Below, piece after piece: positions 1 to 12,840 of a stretch of DNA of 64,000 nucleotides (position 1 is the stretch's first letter; each line of letters opens with the position of its first letter). The position numbers and the translations under genes are program-made. The notes under the pieces are model-generated. The model searched no databases. It had not been told where the DNA came from and saw only the letters and a program-made list of their open reading frames with translations. The stretch is from Ophioderma brevispina. Taxonomy: Eukaryota; Echinodermata; Ophiuroidea; Amphilepidida; Ophiodermatidae. The DNA lies in contig JAMKCH010084907.1 of assembly GCA_023653785.1 (NCBI GenBank), positions 1 through 64,000 of the forward strand, in the 5' to 3' direction.

Positions 1-19
1 TTCTGGGTCCTGGATTGGT

Positions 20-145
20 TGATAGTGGGGCTGAAGCGGGTTGGCGTTGAATATTGTGTAAGCTGCGTTTCCGTTGGCTCCTGACATGAATATGTGACCA
101 TATTAACCAATCAGAATGCTCTATTACAGTGGTAGTGCTCTTGGT
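20..145. repeat. Dispersed repeat, copy 1 (second copy near 6420-6545)
   Basis: Order-conserved blocks (GTAAGCTGC, ATGAATA, CCAATCAGA, TTTAGTG/AGTGGTAGTG) recur at about 6420-6545 with indels. The ends are undefined. Bases 300-1240 beside it hold AT-rich sequence with no supported feature; 1240-1440 contains partly palindromic CCGTCATTATG/CATAATGACGG motifs. Confidence 0.4.
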
Positions 146-237
146 CAGCTTACAACTGCAATGTGCAGTTTTAATATCAAGGGTTTTGTGCAAGAATACC
201 CCTTTCATACTGCCATTGGTCAGTATTGCCTTCTTAT

Positions 238-291
238 TAAGGTGCAACGAGAGATTTCAATAAATTTTGAATTTCTCGTTGCACCTTTAGT
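238..291. repeat. Short hairpin with GGTGCAACGAGA arms
   Basis: AAGGTGCAACGAGA and TCTCGTTGCACCTT form perfect 14-bp arms around about 26 nt. TTAA overlaps the left end and TTTA the right, so it may be a tiny TTAA-type foldback element. The identity is inference. Confidence 0.55.
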
Positions 292-1734
292 GTATACCTG
301 CCAAATCTAACACCCTGGCAGCTATTGCAGATGGGCCTTTTTTGCCCAAACCATTGATTTATTTTATGGAAAGGATAGATTGGTATTCAGTCCGATAATG
401 GTGGGTAACATGGTTAAGTATGGTTTGAGATTTTAGCCATTGAAATCATGACCTTTTCCGATCATGGCGAGGTAACATGGTTATTATGGTTTGAGATTAG
501 GCCATTGAATCATTACCTTTTCTGGAACTAGTGGGCAAAAAAGAAACAAATGTCAGAAATTGTCTTGTGTTGAACTGTTTACCATTAACTAGGAGTAAGG
601 GATTTTTCCTGGTTACAAAGGACCTTTGGTGCACTAATGTGTGTCATGTAAACCAACAAGAAAATAAAAGATTTTGACATTTTTTGTCATTTATTGCTTT
701 AGAAATCATCCAAGTTCATTTTAACAGTTATTTAGTTGATTGTGGGCAATCTAGAACTTATAAGAAAAAAGTGATTTAAAAGCCAATCTCGAGCTGTCAG
801 CTTCAAATGGTGCAACACTTACGGACTACACCCATCACACATATCGGCGGGTGTATTACTTTAGTGCGGATGTTGCATTTTTATAATTTTTACGAATTAA
901 GGGAAATTGACTAAATACCAAATCTTCCAACTTGCCAAGTGGCCGCACCTGCAAGGCACTCATTACTTATAATCTTAATTAGAAATTTTCAATTTTGACG
1001 TATGCTGCATACCGGGATCTTTGGTGTATTACATAGTGGGACTGATTTGACCCTCTGTCAAAGTTGTATACCTTATTCCCACCAGGCTTTTTTAAATACT
1101 TTTGTTAGTAAATATTCTCTTTAAATTTTATAACTGACACAAACAAAATATGTTTTAATTTATAATTATCGATATTAGTAAGAAATTTATATTATATTAT
1201 TAACCTTTCAAGCGGTGGAATCGTCGGCAATCCACCAACATCCGTCATTATGTAATAAACCAAATTGAGCAGATTTGCGATGACGGACGTTGATGTTCAG
1301 ATGATGTTCAGAAAATGTCCGATGATGTTTTCCATAATGACGGATGCTGAATAACGCTTTAAGTATTAGGGAAAATTCAGATATCCGTCACTATGTTATA
1401 AACAAAATCGCCGATTTGCGTATTTGTTGGTGTGACGGGATAGGTGGTTAACTTTTCCCATGTCATTACAATCCATTTTAAATACGAATTCAAGCATATT
1501 AGCTTAAATAAATTTCAGTTGTTGATTTCTTTCTAATCGATTGGGCTTGTTGAAAAAAATCTATGTGGGGGGGGGGGGAAGGTGTCACGGACCCTCAGAT
1601 TTCAGGCAATTACTTTCACATGCGATTTTTCTCCTCAGAAACCAAACATTTCGTATTTTAGGTTTAACATCCCGTCATATGTAAACCCCGACAGATATGT
1701 GCATGTGCACTTACATCCAGTTGTAACGTTAAGG

Positions 1735-2245
1735 ATGGTTAACTCTAAAGAAATTGAGAGCTTCTAGCTAAGGTAAACATCTTGTTGGTTTACACCCCTA
1801 ATCTTCAATCCAGAAATTGAGACTTCTAGGGAGGTTACATCCCTGGATTACCCCTTAATCTTCAATCCAGAAAATTGTACTTCTAGCTGGTTTACAGTCC
1901 ATGGTTACAAAACCCCTTACACTTCAAAAATCCCGAAATTGAGTGACTTCTATTAGGTTACCTCCCTGTTACACCCCTTATCTTCAATCCAGAACTTGAG
2001 ACTTCTAGCTAGGTTACAATCCCTGGTTACACCCCTTAAACTTCAATCCAAATTGAGTACTTCTAGCTAGGTTTACAACATCCCGGGGGTGACCCCCTTA
2101 ATCTTCAATCCAGAATTGAGTGACTTCTAGCTAGGTTCATCCTGTTACAAACCCCTTAATTTTCAATCCAGAATTGAGACTTCTTGCTAAGGTTTCCGTC
2201 CCTGTTCCAACAGAACCCTTAATCTTCAATCCAGAATTTGCTTAG
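1735..2245. repeat. Minisatellite, ~57-bp unit, about eight degenerate copies
   Basis: Each unit follows the pattern CCCCTTAATCTTCAATCCAG, AATTGAGACTTCTAGC, TAGGTTACATCCCTGG. Copies differ mainly by one- or two-base indels in homopolymers, a pattern also expected from poorly polished long reads. Confidence 0.9.
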
Positions 2246-4643
2246 TGCATAGGGAGTATGTATGATGGTCATTACATGAGGATTGGAAATAAGTGAAGAA
2301 AGTACAATGCCTTCAAGGAAAAAGTGTATATAACACTAGATGAAACATGTCAGGAGGACTTACCCCCCATTCTGATCTATACAATTGTAAGTAATACATT
2401 TCTTCAAATATGAAAAAATTATCCTCGTTCATGCAAGTGAAAGTACATTGATAATGAAACAAAAACACAAGTATCGTCGACCAGAGAAAATCCTTCCGCT
2501 TTCAGAAACCTAAGTCCAGATGAAATATCTACCCGGCATTTTGTTCGTGCGTGCGGCAAGCATTTGCGACGAATTTAAGACATTGACATTTGGAAATCTG
2601 TGTTCCGAACTAATCTCGTCAATTTGAGTGTTTTTATACAAATTAAAAAAAAAAAAAGTGTATTGATAAATTTTAGCCGACTTGAGCTGAAACTAAGCCT
2701 TAATCAGAAAATATCGCTTTTCGTCTATGGATTCATCATCGCTTTTCTCTTTGCCTTGTCATTATGTGTTGTTGACATTTAAAAAGCACACACGTCTCAA
2801 AGAGAGGAAAAAACTTGACTTTAGAATATGGCGTGGTGAGAGTTTTTAATATCAGACAAGAGGAGAAAATGGCAATTGTGGTCAACATCAGGCATGCACA
2901 AGTTGGCATGCCTTATCAGAATTCTCATCACATTTTGTCAATGTGGACTTTGCTGTGGGATGGGAGCATCAAATTGTATCCCAAATACTGCCATTTCTAA
3001 TACAGTTTCATGTCACTATTTGACAAGAGATGCAAGCATAGGAATTAGGCACAACTTAAAGGGGCACATACTTTGATCCGCAAGTCCTTCTCACCCACCA
3101 CCCACTCCATCCAACAACTGAGATTTTGGTATGAATTGCCTCTTTCCATTACCGATGCGACATGCTAAGTTATGTGTACATTAAATCATGGTTTTTAGGG
3201 AGAAGTCCATTATTTTTCTGGGAGGTGACTTGAAAGATTTAGGAGGAATAAAAAAATTCTAAGCGCAAGAGAAACCTGAATAGTTTGCATCAATCCTTCA
3301 AATTTTGGTGGCTAGGTGCCATCTGGGGCTGTGCCAGAACAAGTTTGCATTTACGGGTGTGCTACTAATTCCGAATGCCAGGAAATTGGGTGAAGAAACA
3401 ATTTTCCAACAAGTATTTTTAAAAAGATTGTCAAGAAAGCCCTATAAGCGCCAGGAAAGCGAGGTGATCACCTTTAGTAGTATTTAGAATCGGTAAGCGC
3501 ACCTTATGAGACTCAAATTGTGGTATTGTGTGTTTTTTTTTGTGTGTGGAGATGTAGTTATTGTGTTGTTTTGTGTTGCGTACGTAATAATATTAGCAAA
3601 ATATAATGACAAATTAGAAGAGTATCAAATTTTTTTAGATATTTTGTCACAAAAAAGTTAATTGTACATATGGTATTCTACAAGGGGCAGCTATTTCATT
3701 CCTAACCACCCTCATACCGACATATCTTGGAACAGTTTCTCTGATTTGGTGAATAATGAATATATACTTTGGTAAAGTATTGAGAAGTTTTTGCTGCCAT
3801 TGGTTGTGAACAATTAAAAATACAATTCGCCAATGTTGCCTGAGATCTTAGTAGTAGAAAAGCAAATAATCTTTGGAAAATGACTCTTTTGCACTAATAT
3901 TCAGTATTTTTGGAGTGGTTTACAAAAGTTCCCCCTTTTTGCAAGTTTCACTCTTTTACATATAGAGGGTTAACACTAACTAACCCAGACAAATAGAATG
4001 TATCAAACAAGAACACTCACGACCCTCGCCGTCAAGACTGACCATCAAAATATTGAATTAACAATGCAATGGTGTGCCTTCAATGTTCCAATGCTTGCTT
4101 GAACTAGAACGCTAGTCTCTACAATAGTTGACGCTAATTTTGGTTGTATGAAAGCTAGGGAAAATGGTGTCTTCGATTTTAAGAACTTAAAAAATTGATC
4201 CAAAGTGACTTCACCATTTGATTGGCAAAGAATATGTGCTCTTGATTTTTTAAATTTTCTTTAAATTTGGATCAATTTCTACTTTGCCTTCATCGAGAAT
4301 TTACAGATTTATCCTGGTTCTTTCACAAATTTGACCTATTTTTCTTCCATTTTGAAATTCAATTTTGCACACTTACGCCCTGTTAAATATTGAAATATTG
4401 TCTGTGAAATGAGCATAAGGAATATTTTGGTCACTGGATGCTGGCAATTCAATCATGGAAAAAAGAGAATATTTATCATGGTATCAAGGTCCAGCTCAGT
4501 AATACAATTCAATTGACTATTTCTTTACCGTATCTTAATAAGTTCTTCAAATTAAAAGAGAAACTGACCATGACCACTCGCAGCAATCACAGAGAGTGGA
4601 GAAGAAACCCCGGGAGAGGTCACTTCCAAAATGAAGCTTCTGG
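2246..4643. other. Non-coding stretch without recognised features
   Basis: AT-rich sequence with short open frames only. A piece starting TTAAAGGGGCACATACTTTG at 3056 looks like a broken left end of the TTAA family that has full copies at 5542-5884 and 55344-55687. Confidence 0.45.
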
Positions 4644-5070
4644 TCAGGGGGGGTAGGACATGCCAACCTAACAGCAACAGCAAATTCAAAACGGCATCAA
4701 CTTCCGGGTGCTAGTCTGTTTCAAAGACTTAACGATAGGAGGGCGCTCTTACGCATGTCGAACGGTTACACACAGGCTTGACTAAAGACTAGGCCTGGTC
4801 ACGAATATTTAAATCTAAATGACCGTTATTGGAAATTACACTATTTTGCAGCGGGGTTAATCCACTAACCCCGACGGATTTTGAAGTCAATAATTTTTTC
4901 TTAATTTATCATGATATTACTAAGATCTTTTGAATAAAGGTTTAAGAGATGATTTTTTTAATGTCACTGGGACCGACACTGCCATAGCAAATGCACGTAG
5001 CAGTTCCCCAAATTACCGTTTGGAAATCCCCAAAGCCCAAATCGAGCAGATCGTGTCCTACCCCCCCTGA
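4644..5070. mobile_element. 427-bp miniature DNA transposon, TCAGGGGGGGTAGGACA ends
   Basis: The left end TCAGGGGGGGTAGGACATG and right end GTCCTACCCCCCCTGA are inverted repeats, flanked by a direct CTTCTGG (4637-4643 and 5071-5077). An internal palindrome, CGGGGTTA..TAACCCCG, lies near 4854-4879. A diverged second copy at 44778-45169 shares the whole interior. There is no coding capacity. The superfamily is uncertain (hAT-like C/G-rich ends but an apparent 7-bp duplication). Confidence 0.8.
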
Positions 5071-5541
5071 CTTCTGGTCAGGTCTTATTCAAGACCACTC
5101 GGGCCTGAGATGGCCTGATTATTTCTGTCACATTTCAGAGGCGTCGAACATTAATTGTGGCTGAAAAAAGCGCAAAATGGTTGGTAAGTGACCCGAGGGC
5201 GCAGAGAAGGGAGATTCCGGTTGAAGAAATCAAGACTGAATTATACACGGCTTGAAATGTCATCAAATGAATGGTAATATCTTACAAATAGCCTGAGTGA
5301 TTAAAGGTGTAATTAATTGGTGAGAGAGTGCCAATCACCATAATGTAGACTATCACTCAAGTTAATAAAATGACCGGGTCACTTTTCATGTACAAGGAGC
5401 TCTGGGCTACAAGAACAAATTCACTATAGAGATGATGATGTGGGTGCAGTTTATAAAACAGGATAGCAAATAGCTTCTGTTCTAGGGCCACTGTAAGGAT
5501 TTAACATATCTTGTATTCAAATTTGAGATTGTCAAAAAACA

Positions 5542-5884
5542 TTAAAGGGGCATTTCGTGATCCACAGCCTCGTCCCCCCGACTTACCTAAAAATGTTGAT
5601 TTTTATATCATCTGAACCGTTAGCCTTAGTAATCCACGTGTGCCCAATCTTACGTGCAAATTCGGTCGCTTCTGTAAGAAATTTGCAATTTTGTATTTTC
5701 TGTCCGGAAACGGACAGAAATTACAGCACAGTAGCCTATGGGACCGTGGGAAACGAGCAATTGCTCATAACACAAAACCGCAAGATCGGGATCAGCTCAA
5801 ATTTTCAGAATAAGCTTTTCTCTATGATAACTAGTGATCAATGAATAAAACAGAAGGTGCTGAAATCACGAAATGCACCTTTAA
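5542..5884. mobile_element. TTAA-flanked miniature transposon, family B, copy 1
   Basis: TTAA, AGGGGCATTTCGTGAT ... ATCACGAAATGCACCT, TTAA: terminal inverted repeats of about 16 bp inside TTAA duplications, as in piggyBac/Kolobok-type elements. Copies at 51604-51949 and 55344-55687 and a partial one at 11718 share the interior. The 95-codon open frame inside is not conserved as protein in the other copies. Confidence 0.85.
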
Positions 5885-5993
5885 GAATTGTAAAGTTTTA
5901 CTTATATTGGTATATTTTTATTATTTCTATACTAGGTAGCACTTAAGTCAGTGGATTTTGAAATGTAAAGCAGGTCTTTTGCTAGTGCTTAAC

Positions 5994-6149
5994 TACTGTA
6001 AAACATAATTTCGCAGGTACTTTTTTCGCGAGTATTAAATTTCATGAATTTTTAATTTTGTGGTGATGCTGATATACTTGGGCAATATTTTAGTGAGGAT
6101 TTAATTTCGCGAATTCTTGTTACTCGCGAAATTAACATGTTTTACAGTA
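5994..6149. mobile_element. 156-bp miniature transposon with TACTGTAAAACAT ends
   Basis: TACTGTAAAACATAATTTCGC on the left is answered by GCGAAATTAACATGTTTTACAGTA on the right as an imperfect inverted repeat of about 24 bp. TA dinucleotides at the ends fit a TA target (Tc1/mariner-like), which is inference. Confidence 0.75.
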
Positions 6150-6174
6150 TGCTGAATATATTTGTGTTTTAGGC

Positions 6175-6315
6175 AGTTCCACATGTACCCCCTTCAAAGT
6201 TGAACATGTAACAAATTCTTATTTTTGGCCTTAGGGTTAGGGGTTTTGTTAGTGTAGGCCATAAATAAATATAATTTGTTTCCTGTAGAATTTTAAAGGG
6301 GGTACATATGGAACT
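6175..6315. mobile_element. ~140-bp miniature transposon, AGTTCCATATGTACCCCC ends, copy 1
   Basis: Left AGTTCCACATGTACCCCCTT and right AAGGGGGTACATATGGAACT are inverted repeats. The same element recurs in opposite orientation at 49985-50129 in GLCE intron 1, including the internal GGCC..TTAGGGTTAG..GTTAG block. Confidence 0.8.
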
Positions 6316-6419
6316 CTTTCTGTATTTTAACACCCATGAGCATGTACCTGCCGATTGGTCGCAGCGGAACTTAACATGATTCTTTGAGCCATTCAGCAAT
6401 GCGGTAAGAAATGGTGGTA

Positions 6420-7080
6420 GGGCTGAAGAGGGCTAGAGCTTAAAATATTTGTAAGCTGCATTTTAATTGGTCATTGAAATGAATACATGATGTAATTATC
6501 CAATCAGATATGTTGTGTGAAAGTTTAGTGGTTTAGTGCTCAGAAGGAAACCAGCAACATAAATAAACCAACCCCACCAAAAATATATAGAAAGGGGGAA
6601 AGAGAGATTAAAGTTACTATTTTGTAAGCATAACACGCCGTGCACGTGTAACACACATTGGTACAGACTTGTATGCCACTTGTTCTAGTTCCGACTTGAA
6701 AATTACGGTCAATAACATCCCGTTTGCCTTATTTGTTCAAGTCCAGCCTGTGCGTGTGACACCAGTCCCAAATGCATATGCGCTATTGATGTTTGCTCTG
6801 GACACACTGCAGGACATTGGATATTATTAGCCAATGTAACCTAGATCTAAAATGACCCATCCTCATTCAATAGAGGCACCTCATTGCTTGGTGTGCTTGT
6901 TCCGACTCAGTTCTGAAAAATGTCTGTCCACACAGAAAATTCAATGGTGTAACAAACTCTGATGTATTGCAAAAGAAATGTCAAGTTTTGACAATGAATT
7001 TAAAGTGGTGCTGGTAAATCTGTCACTGTATTCACCAACATATGTACATGAACACACAAAAATCAACATGCCCTTTCCTG
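6420..7080. other. Second copy of the repeat at 20-145, then non-coding sequence
   Basis: 6420-6545 matches 20-145 loosely (see that entry). The remainder to 7080 shows no supported feature. Confidence 0.35.
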
Positions 7081-7520
7081 TACACTCTTTCCATCCTTTG
7101 TCCCCTCTTTTTTTCTCTTACTCTTCCTTCTTTTCTCACCTCCCACCTCTCTCCTTTCCTCCCTTTCTCTCTCTCTCTCTCTTCTGTCCTTCATGCTTCG
7201 TACTTGTATCCAGTGGCATAGCTAGGATTTAATATTGGGGGCCCAGTGTCGCATCTGAACCGCCCGGAAGCGGGTCGAGTCCAGGCCCTCCTTATGGCCC
7301 TGATGGGGTTCCAGAGGCAAAGCCCCCTGAAAATTGTTGTTTTTATATGGCTTTATATTATCTTCTGCAGGGCTAATTCTTGTAGTATTAGTAAATAGTA
7401 AATCCAAAGTTTTTAAATTCCGGTTTTGTCCCCCGTAAAATGGGGGTGGCCGGATTCACCTCAACACTAGTAACAATCGTCTCCCTCCCTCCATCCCTCC
7501 CTCCCTCCCTCCCCTCCACT
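7081..7520. repeat. CT-rich tract, dispersed repeat and (CCCT)n
   Basis: 7090-7190 is polypyrimidine with (CT)n. 7205-7470 begins AGTGGCATAGCTAGGA, typical of dispersed elements, and its block 7381-7470 (CCAAAGTTTTTAAATTCC..GGTGGCCGGATTCACCTC) recurs at about 10605-10680. 7476-7513 is a (CCCT)n microsatellite. Confidence 0.6.
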
Positions 7521-9860
7521 TGCCCGATTAATGAATCGACCCCTCCTACTCTCCTCCTCCCCCTTGCTCTCTTCCATGTTTTTTTTTGACATCCCTCCTC
7601 CTCAAACCGCCACCTCAACCAAAACCCTTCTTAAAAACATACCAACGAACATTATTCGCCTTCGCCACCGGTCCACCACTCTCTTCAAACCCACATCTGC
7701 ATCAATATGCCCTCTCCCTAATTCTTGCATGGTTTATAAAAATTTACACTGACCATTGAACTTCAAACGTAATGCTTTGCCAGGAATCCTCCTGCAAGTG
7801 CCATGACATGACAGGCTCCACCAACGAAATCACAGATATTGGGGGGCTGACCTCGCCCTCTGGCATGCACTGTCGTTCATCTTCCCGTTCCCTCTTCTCC
7901 CCTCTGTCTCCTCTGCCCTTCCTTTCTCTTTTGGGTCCTTTCTCTAATCCCCGCTTTTCTCTAATCCCAATATTTTGTGTTGGCAGCATTCATATTGAGT
8001 CACCCCTTGAATGCAATTGTTTTGTGCTCCCACATGTTCATGGACGAAGAAGGAGGATTAACCTTCTTTGACCTACTTCCTGTATGACCTACAAGGTCAC
8101 TCTTCCAAAAATTTCTCATATTCTGCTGTCAAAAAATCAACCTTTTCAGTAATACCAGGTATTTCAAGCACATTCAGTCTAACCAACAGGGTTGTTACCC
8201 TCTATGAATGTCAATCGGTTTCTAGTTACATCCCCAAACATGATCAACCTTAATTCCTGTCGCAGCCAAATGCCACTGTCCATCGAATGTGAAACCAACA
8301 TTTAGAGCAATTTCCTTTCCTCCAAGTGTTTCCTCTCTACCATTTGTCACAACTTAAGCTGACATAAACTTGAACTTCCCAAGGGTAGCGGGATGGGAAG
8401 TCGCATTCATCTGGGGTTTTATCATATTAGCATGTGCGAGCAGGAATTTCTGTGTGTTTCCTTCATGTGGTTATTATAGATCTATATGGTGACCTCTGAT
8501 AAAAAAGATGGGTTGCTTCCGCTAATAATGATCTCCATCTCTAGATGCACAGTTATGTGACCTGTATACACCACTGTACTGCATGCATCCTGACTACTTT
8601 TTCTGGAATGGAGTTATGATAACAGATTTGCACCGGAAAAGTTTGGAATATTCACTATATACTGCGACTGACTTGTGTCCCCGGTATGAGAATGCAGTGA
8701 CTAGTTGGAAAAGCAAGGTTTGGACAAGTTATCGCTCCATCCGGAGTGGCTGGTTGTTCACTTGATGATCTTGGCCCAAGAATCATATGGTTCAAATAAT
8801 TAACATATATGCTGTTTGGGTTATTGTTTTCTGTGAATGTTTGTGATGAAAAGCCTACAAGGTGATTTAAAATTGTAGGAAGACTGTTAGACTGGTTAGT
8901 CGCCAGATTCATAAGGAAGGTCGCTTACGTTGCAATGGCAAGCATGATTGATTGAATAGATTGTGTTATTGTACGAGGAGCGGTATTACTGGTGTCAAAA
9001 TGATACTACTCTAACTTGGACATAGAGAGGTGTGGGGTGGATTGGATCTGTACTTGAAAGGTAAATTCCATCATAGTTTAGCATGCATATTGAAACAGTT
9101 AACCATGATTTTGTCAACTTTATATTTAAAAGTGCTTGTTCCATTTTATGTCTCTGGTTCTCTTACTTGATATGAGAGCCCTGGCACTTGTACATAGCCC
9201 CATCAAGTACCGTGGAAACAAACTTGCGTGTTTTGATGGTAGAAGCAATAATGCGCACTCAAAGCCCAATTCATGACTGTTGCTAATATTGATGGTTAAA
9301 CCATTAATTCGTCGGTATTTTGTTTATATGAGAATGCAATGGTTTGAAGGCTCAAATTTCAGACGACAATGAGAAAAATTATGGTCTTCGTCCGATATCA
9401 AATCGATACAATTTCTGGGTAAATCAGGGGGTCCCAAGACGATCGTAACATGCACCTTTAATTCTATCATACTTCATCGCTTGACGTTTGGGAGAAATCC
9501 AGCCTTTTGTGCATGTTTCACATGTAACAGAGGCCTATTTGTTGTTTGTTCGCTCTGTGTACAAAGTATATGTTAGAAAATTAATCCGCCATACATCATG
9601 TTATTAAGCATTTGACACACAATACCATAAGTAGTACGTAGTTTGTTTCTGATATATGCATCTGAATCCCATGGACATTTGTGATTTTTTCAATGTATAA
9701 TAGAATTGTGAACAAAACCCACACTCCTGCACAAAGCTTTTAAACAGTATTTTCTTCCCTTTTTATATCCCTTCTTCACACTCTTACAAATTTCCCACGG
9801 AGTGATTTCAATCCAGCTTGTTGTAATTGGTTGTGAGCTTGTTATGTCCTATTGGCAGGT
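7521..9860. other. Non-coding stretch
   Basis: Several 60-100-codon frames occur on both strands but overlap each other and low-complexity pyrimidine-rich sequence (7860-7960). None shows a recognisable domain. No RNA gene is seen. Confidence 0.45.
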
Positions 9861-10370
9861 GGGTTGTGTAAGCGGCCCCGGGGGTGGGGGGGGTACCACG
9901 CCCAAAATTGGGTACGGGTGTGCGTGCCACACCGGGTAAAAAAAATCGACACCAATGTTTATAGTGCCCAAATTGTACAAAAATATGAACCATTTATATA
10001 GTTGGTTGCCGAAATTTTGACCCCATTTATATAGTTGGCTTTGAAATTCGCCAACCATGTTCATAGTAATCTTAGCAAAATCGTCCCATTTTCATAGTAA
10101 CTTGCTAAAAATCAGAAAATCAACCATTTTTCATTGTGATTTGAAGCAAAATCCCGAAAAATTGACCCTTTCATAGTAAACGGGAAAACCAAAAATTGAA
10201 AAATTGACCCATTTTATAGTAGCAATGACCTCAAAAAGTGACCAAAAAATCTTTATAGTAGCCTTGTGGGAAAAATGACCCATTGTTATAGTAAGGCGTG
10301 AAAATGTTACCCAATCGGCGACACATCTGTACCACCCTTTTTCCAACTGAGTACCCCCCCCCCCCCCGGG
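9861..10370. repeat. Degenerate array of ~35-45-bp units, bounded by G and C runs
   Basis: Between a G-rich edge (about 9877-9892) and a C-rich edge (about 10354-10370) a phrase of the type ACCCATTTTCATAGTAA followed by GC..AAAATC recurs about eight times with drift. The GTACC/GGTAC ends suggest a transposon carrying internal repeats; 17250-17335 and 54090-54240 show similar GC-run edges. Confidence 0.55.
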
Positions 10371-10559
10371 TGGTAAGGTGCTATTTCTGTGGGTAGGCAA
10401 TAGGCAATGAAGTTAAAACAGGAAATTATACTTGAATGGGAAAAAAAAGCCGTAGCTGCCAAGCTCACACACATTGTAAGGTAATGGGGTCCATTGCCAT
10501 CTTGGATTGTTACCACATGAAGGATTTTTGTGACAGTTTTTGTTAAACAGGCATGTTGG

Positions 10560-12840
10560 GATCCACAGCCTCATCTTCCTGACTTTCAAAAGTGCCTTAT
10601 CTTAGTAGTAGTAGTAAAACCAAAGTTTTAAATCCAGTTTTATCCCTGCTATCACTGGTGGCCAGATTCACCTCACATTCACAGCAATAAATACTGCTGT
10701 GTGAGGATTTATTGGAGAAAAAATTGACCGTACACCCTTCCTGACATCAATGTGCTGGATGGTCGCCATTAGCTCTCCAGAGCCGTCACCCTTGTCCAGC
10801 TACCCTCATCAGATTTCGTTAGAAACCGATGGGGGTAACGGTTCAGCCGCCGACAACCCGGCCCTAGGACAGGTAGTCCTGGTTAGCAGGGTTTCTTTAC
10901 AGGCCCTAAAGAAAACCTGACCTGACTTATCTTATGTGCAGATTTGATCTACTCTTAAAGAAATTCATAATTTTGTATTTTCTATATGTAAAATTGACGT
11001 CTTAATTTCCATGGCATCAGGCAAATTTTGACAGTGTTAGTGAAAAGACCCATAGACTTAGTTGGCCGGCAACTTGATCAAGTTGACAAACTCTTGATAC
11101 AAGTTCTCCCATCCAACCTTCCAGCCTTCACCAGAAGGTTTAAATTTCCAGCAATTTCAAAGTATAAAAAGAAGGAAATCAAAAGCAAAGATGCGGTGGG
11201 TAAGCGTATGCCTACTTGGCATGGTAATTTGAGTTTACCTCGGGCTAAATTTGATTTTTTGCAAATTTCAAAGTTAGCGAGTGAAAGGTCTGAAATTATG
11301 GAAATATCAGAGTAAAGGAATGCACAATTTGCATCAATTTGGTAAAAGTTTACACTGCATGGCACGTTAATTGAGGAGTTTGAGCTAGCTACCGATAAAA
11401 AGAGTCTGACCTACATGCTGATATGTAAAAATTGATTGAATTCCGGGGTGATTTGGGTATCTTGTTCAATGCAGAGAGAGGTCCAAAATGGGCAACCTTG
11501 GGAAGTGCCATCCCAATGAGAGGGGCACTCTCAGTTCTTGTTGGTTTCTCACGACCACTGTGAATAGACAGTGGTGAGTGTTAAAGTATAATATACATAA
11601 TATACTTGATTTGGTTGATGATGCTGTTCAGGTAATTCTAATTTTTTTTGTGAAAATTGGTTTAAAAACACTTGCATTTGTGCAAATTTTATCCCCTAAT
11701 AATTGCTGTAAGGTCATTTAAAGGGGCATTTCCTGATTTATAGCCTCAAAAAATGCCAAATTAGATTTTTGTAAAACTCGAATCATTAATTAGCCTTTCA
11801 TCAAGGCTTAATTGCTTTATTTCAAGTTAGTTTGCTACATCCAAAGACCATGTACTCAATGTGCTATGGAGCGCCCTCTCCTTGGGGACTGTAAAGCAAA
11901 GCCTTTTCTCAATTGTGTGTGGTGTGTTTTTCTGTATTGTCTGTGACAAATCTTCCATAACTATCCTGAAAACTGATTGGACATTGAGCAATGAAGATGA
12001 TATAGATGCAATTATACAGTGAAGGCACAGTGTGTTGGCCTAGCAGTCAACAAAATGTGAAACTACAGTCTTGCAGAATTGTTTTATGTTACTGTTGGGC
12101 ATTCGCATTGTGGTTAAAAAAGGGTGTGGTTGACGGATGATGTTTGCACAAGCAATTATTTAGTATGTACATTTCACCCTTTACAGTAACGATATATACT
12201 GTGACACATTATGTTTTGCACATAAGTATGTCTATTTGCATAGATGCCTCGGAAATAGTGACCAGAGTGTGAACAGTATTGCCAGCAAAAATTTTGGTTA
12301 GGCGTGGCACCAGAGGGCAAAATGTATAGCCCAATTTTACCTTAAAGTAACCATTGGTTTCTTTGGGAAAAAATTGCTGCTACCCACGGCACCCACCGAA
12401 AAGAGAACTTTGGAAGCACTTTTTGACGTTCAAAAGTAGCCCAATTGGGCGCGTAAAGCATGGTGTTGGCAACGCTGAGTGTGGAAGTGGGTGTGTGTGT
12501 CCATGCATGTGTGTATTAGGAGAGAGTGTGATTGACTAAGTGTGTAAGTGAAAAAGCAAGAGATGAGGTGAAAAAGTAAGATATTTATTGTAATCCTTCA
12601 AAGATTTAGTTACTGTATTCCCTTTCCAAATAGAACAGCATGTCCTGACAGTAAGTGAAGAGTTGAAAATGATGTGCTGCACGCACCGCCACAATTAAAT
12701 CAATCTTCACACACCGTAATTGATGCATTAGTTAGCCTTTTATACTTAGCACAATCTGCTATTCTGAAATTTAAAAGAGAAAAACCACAACATGATATTA
12801 TTAAAGCTTCCCATACCATTTTTCTCTATTAACATGGCAG
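10560..12840. other. Repeat fragments and non-coding sequence
   Basis: 10555-10600 resembles the left part of family B (GGGATCCACAGCCTCATC). 10605-10680 repeats 7381-7470. 11718 starts another partial family-B copy (TTAAAGGGGCATTTCCTGAT) whose right end is not found. 10740-10920 is locally GC-richer and unidentified. The rest is unremarkable. Confidence 0.45.

Noticed and set aside
5557..5844. 95-codon frame at about 5.6 kb, and similar frames at 51.7 and 55.5 kb
   Set aside because: They lie inside family-B miniature transposons and are not the same protein between copies.
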